Source of the DNA: an uncultured Megasphaera sp.
GTDB lineage: Bacteria > Bacillota > Negativicutes > Veillonellales > Megasphaeraceae
Direction: 5' to 3'
DNA length: 5,191 nucleotides
NCBI GenBank assembly: GCA_902464195.1
Contig: CABQJB010000142.1
Location: forward strand, 1-5,191
The position numbers were made by a program, and so were the translations under genes. Position 1 is the stretch's first letter; each line of letters opens with the position of its first letter. The notes below the pieces were generated by a model. The model saw only the letters and a list, made by a program, of their open reading frames with translations, searched no databases and had not been told where the DNA came from. Below, one piece after another: positions 5,038-5,191 of the stretch.

Positions 5038-5191
5038 GCGGACTGCGTTATTCATTATAATCTGTGGCGGGCGCCCCACGTGGCGCCCCTACATGCGGAC
5101 TGCGTTATTCATCATAATCCGTGGCGGGCGCCCCACATGGCGCCCCTACATGCGGACTGCGTTATTCATTATAATCTGTGGGGGGGGGCCC
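5038..5191. repeat. 57-bp direct tandem repeat, 2.7 copies
   Basis: Units begin at 5038, 5095 and 5152, the last cut by the window end. Units 1 and 2 differ at three positions. Each starts GCGGACTGCGTTATTC, contains the 8-bp palindrome ATTATAAT (ATCATAAT in unit 2), and carries a GGGCGCC/GGCGCCC hairpin with a 6-nt loop (5069-5075 with 5082-5088 in unit 1). The third unit matches unit 1 for about 30 bases and then turns into a G-run. It encodes nothing convincing. Confidence 0.9.

Noticed and set aside
4752..5191. CRISPR array
   Set aside because: The repeats are directly adjacent or contain internal palindromes. There are no unique spacers of constant size between identical repeats and no cas genes.
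5038..5191. A repeat protein encoded by the 57-bp units, since 57 is a multiple of three
   Set aside because: Two plus-strand frames stay open, but no start codon with a ribosome binding site leads in. The differences do not favour synonymous positions, and hairpin structure explains the sequence better.

Overview
The window looks like a chromosomal segment of a Negativicutes bacterium, a Gram-negative-type Firmicute; Megasphaera or a close relative is my best guess. The reasons are the GC-rich codon use (GAC, GTC, GGC), Firmicute-style AGGAGG ribosome binding sites, a Firmicute-type T-box leader, and dispersed palindromic repeats of a kind common in gut Firmicutes. The assignment comes from sequence style only and no marker gene proves it.

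Four protein genes are supported. On the minus strand, reading right to left, a tryptophan-specific T-box leader (about 2987-2709) is followed by trpS (2686-1700) and then an APC-family amino-acid permease (1511-27). The permease has its own near-consensus promoter, overlapped by a 19-bp palindrome, and a terminator-like hairpin between that promoter and its start codon. On the plus strand, diverging from trpS, is a secreted or membrane-anchored purple-acid-phosphatase-like metallophosphoesterase (3101-4420). It is followed by a small DUF1858 CxxC protein (4503-4712) with its own extended -10 promoter and a 15-bp perfect-stem terminator.

The last 440 bases (4752-5191) hold no gene and are almost entirely repeats. 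There are two tandem copies of an element of about 140 bp, each with five heptamers, two adjacent palindromes, a conserved linker and a terminal hairpin. They are followed by nearly three copies of a 57-bp direct repeat. The third copy degenerates into a G-run at the last bases, which suggests a contig end that broke in repeats.

Functionally, trpS is expected to respond to uncharged tRNA-Trp. The permease is probably regulated separately by an unidentified DNA-binding protein, with possible readthrough from trpS. The phosphoesterase and the redox-type small protein are probably only positional neighbours. I see no clear new multi-gene system; the least explained parts are the permease control region and the layered repeat tail.
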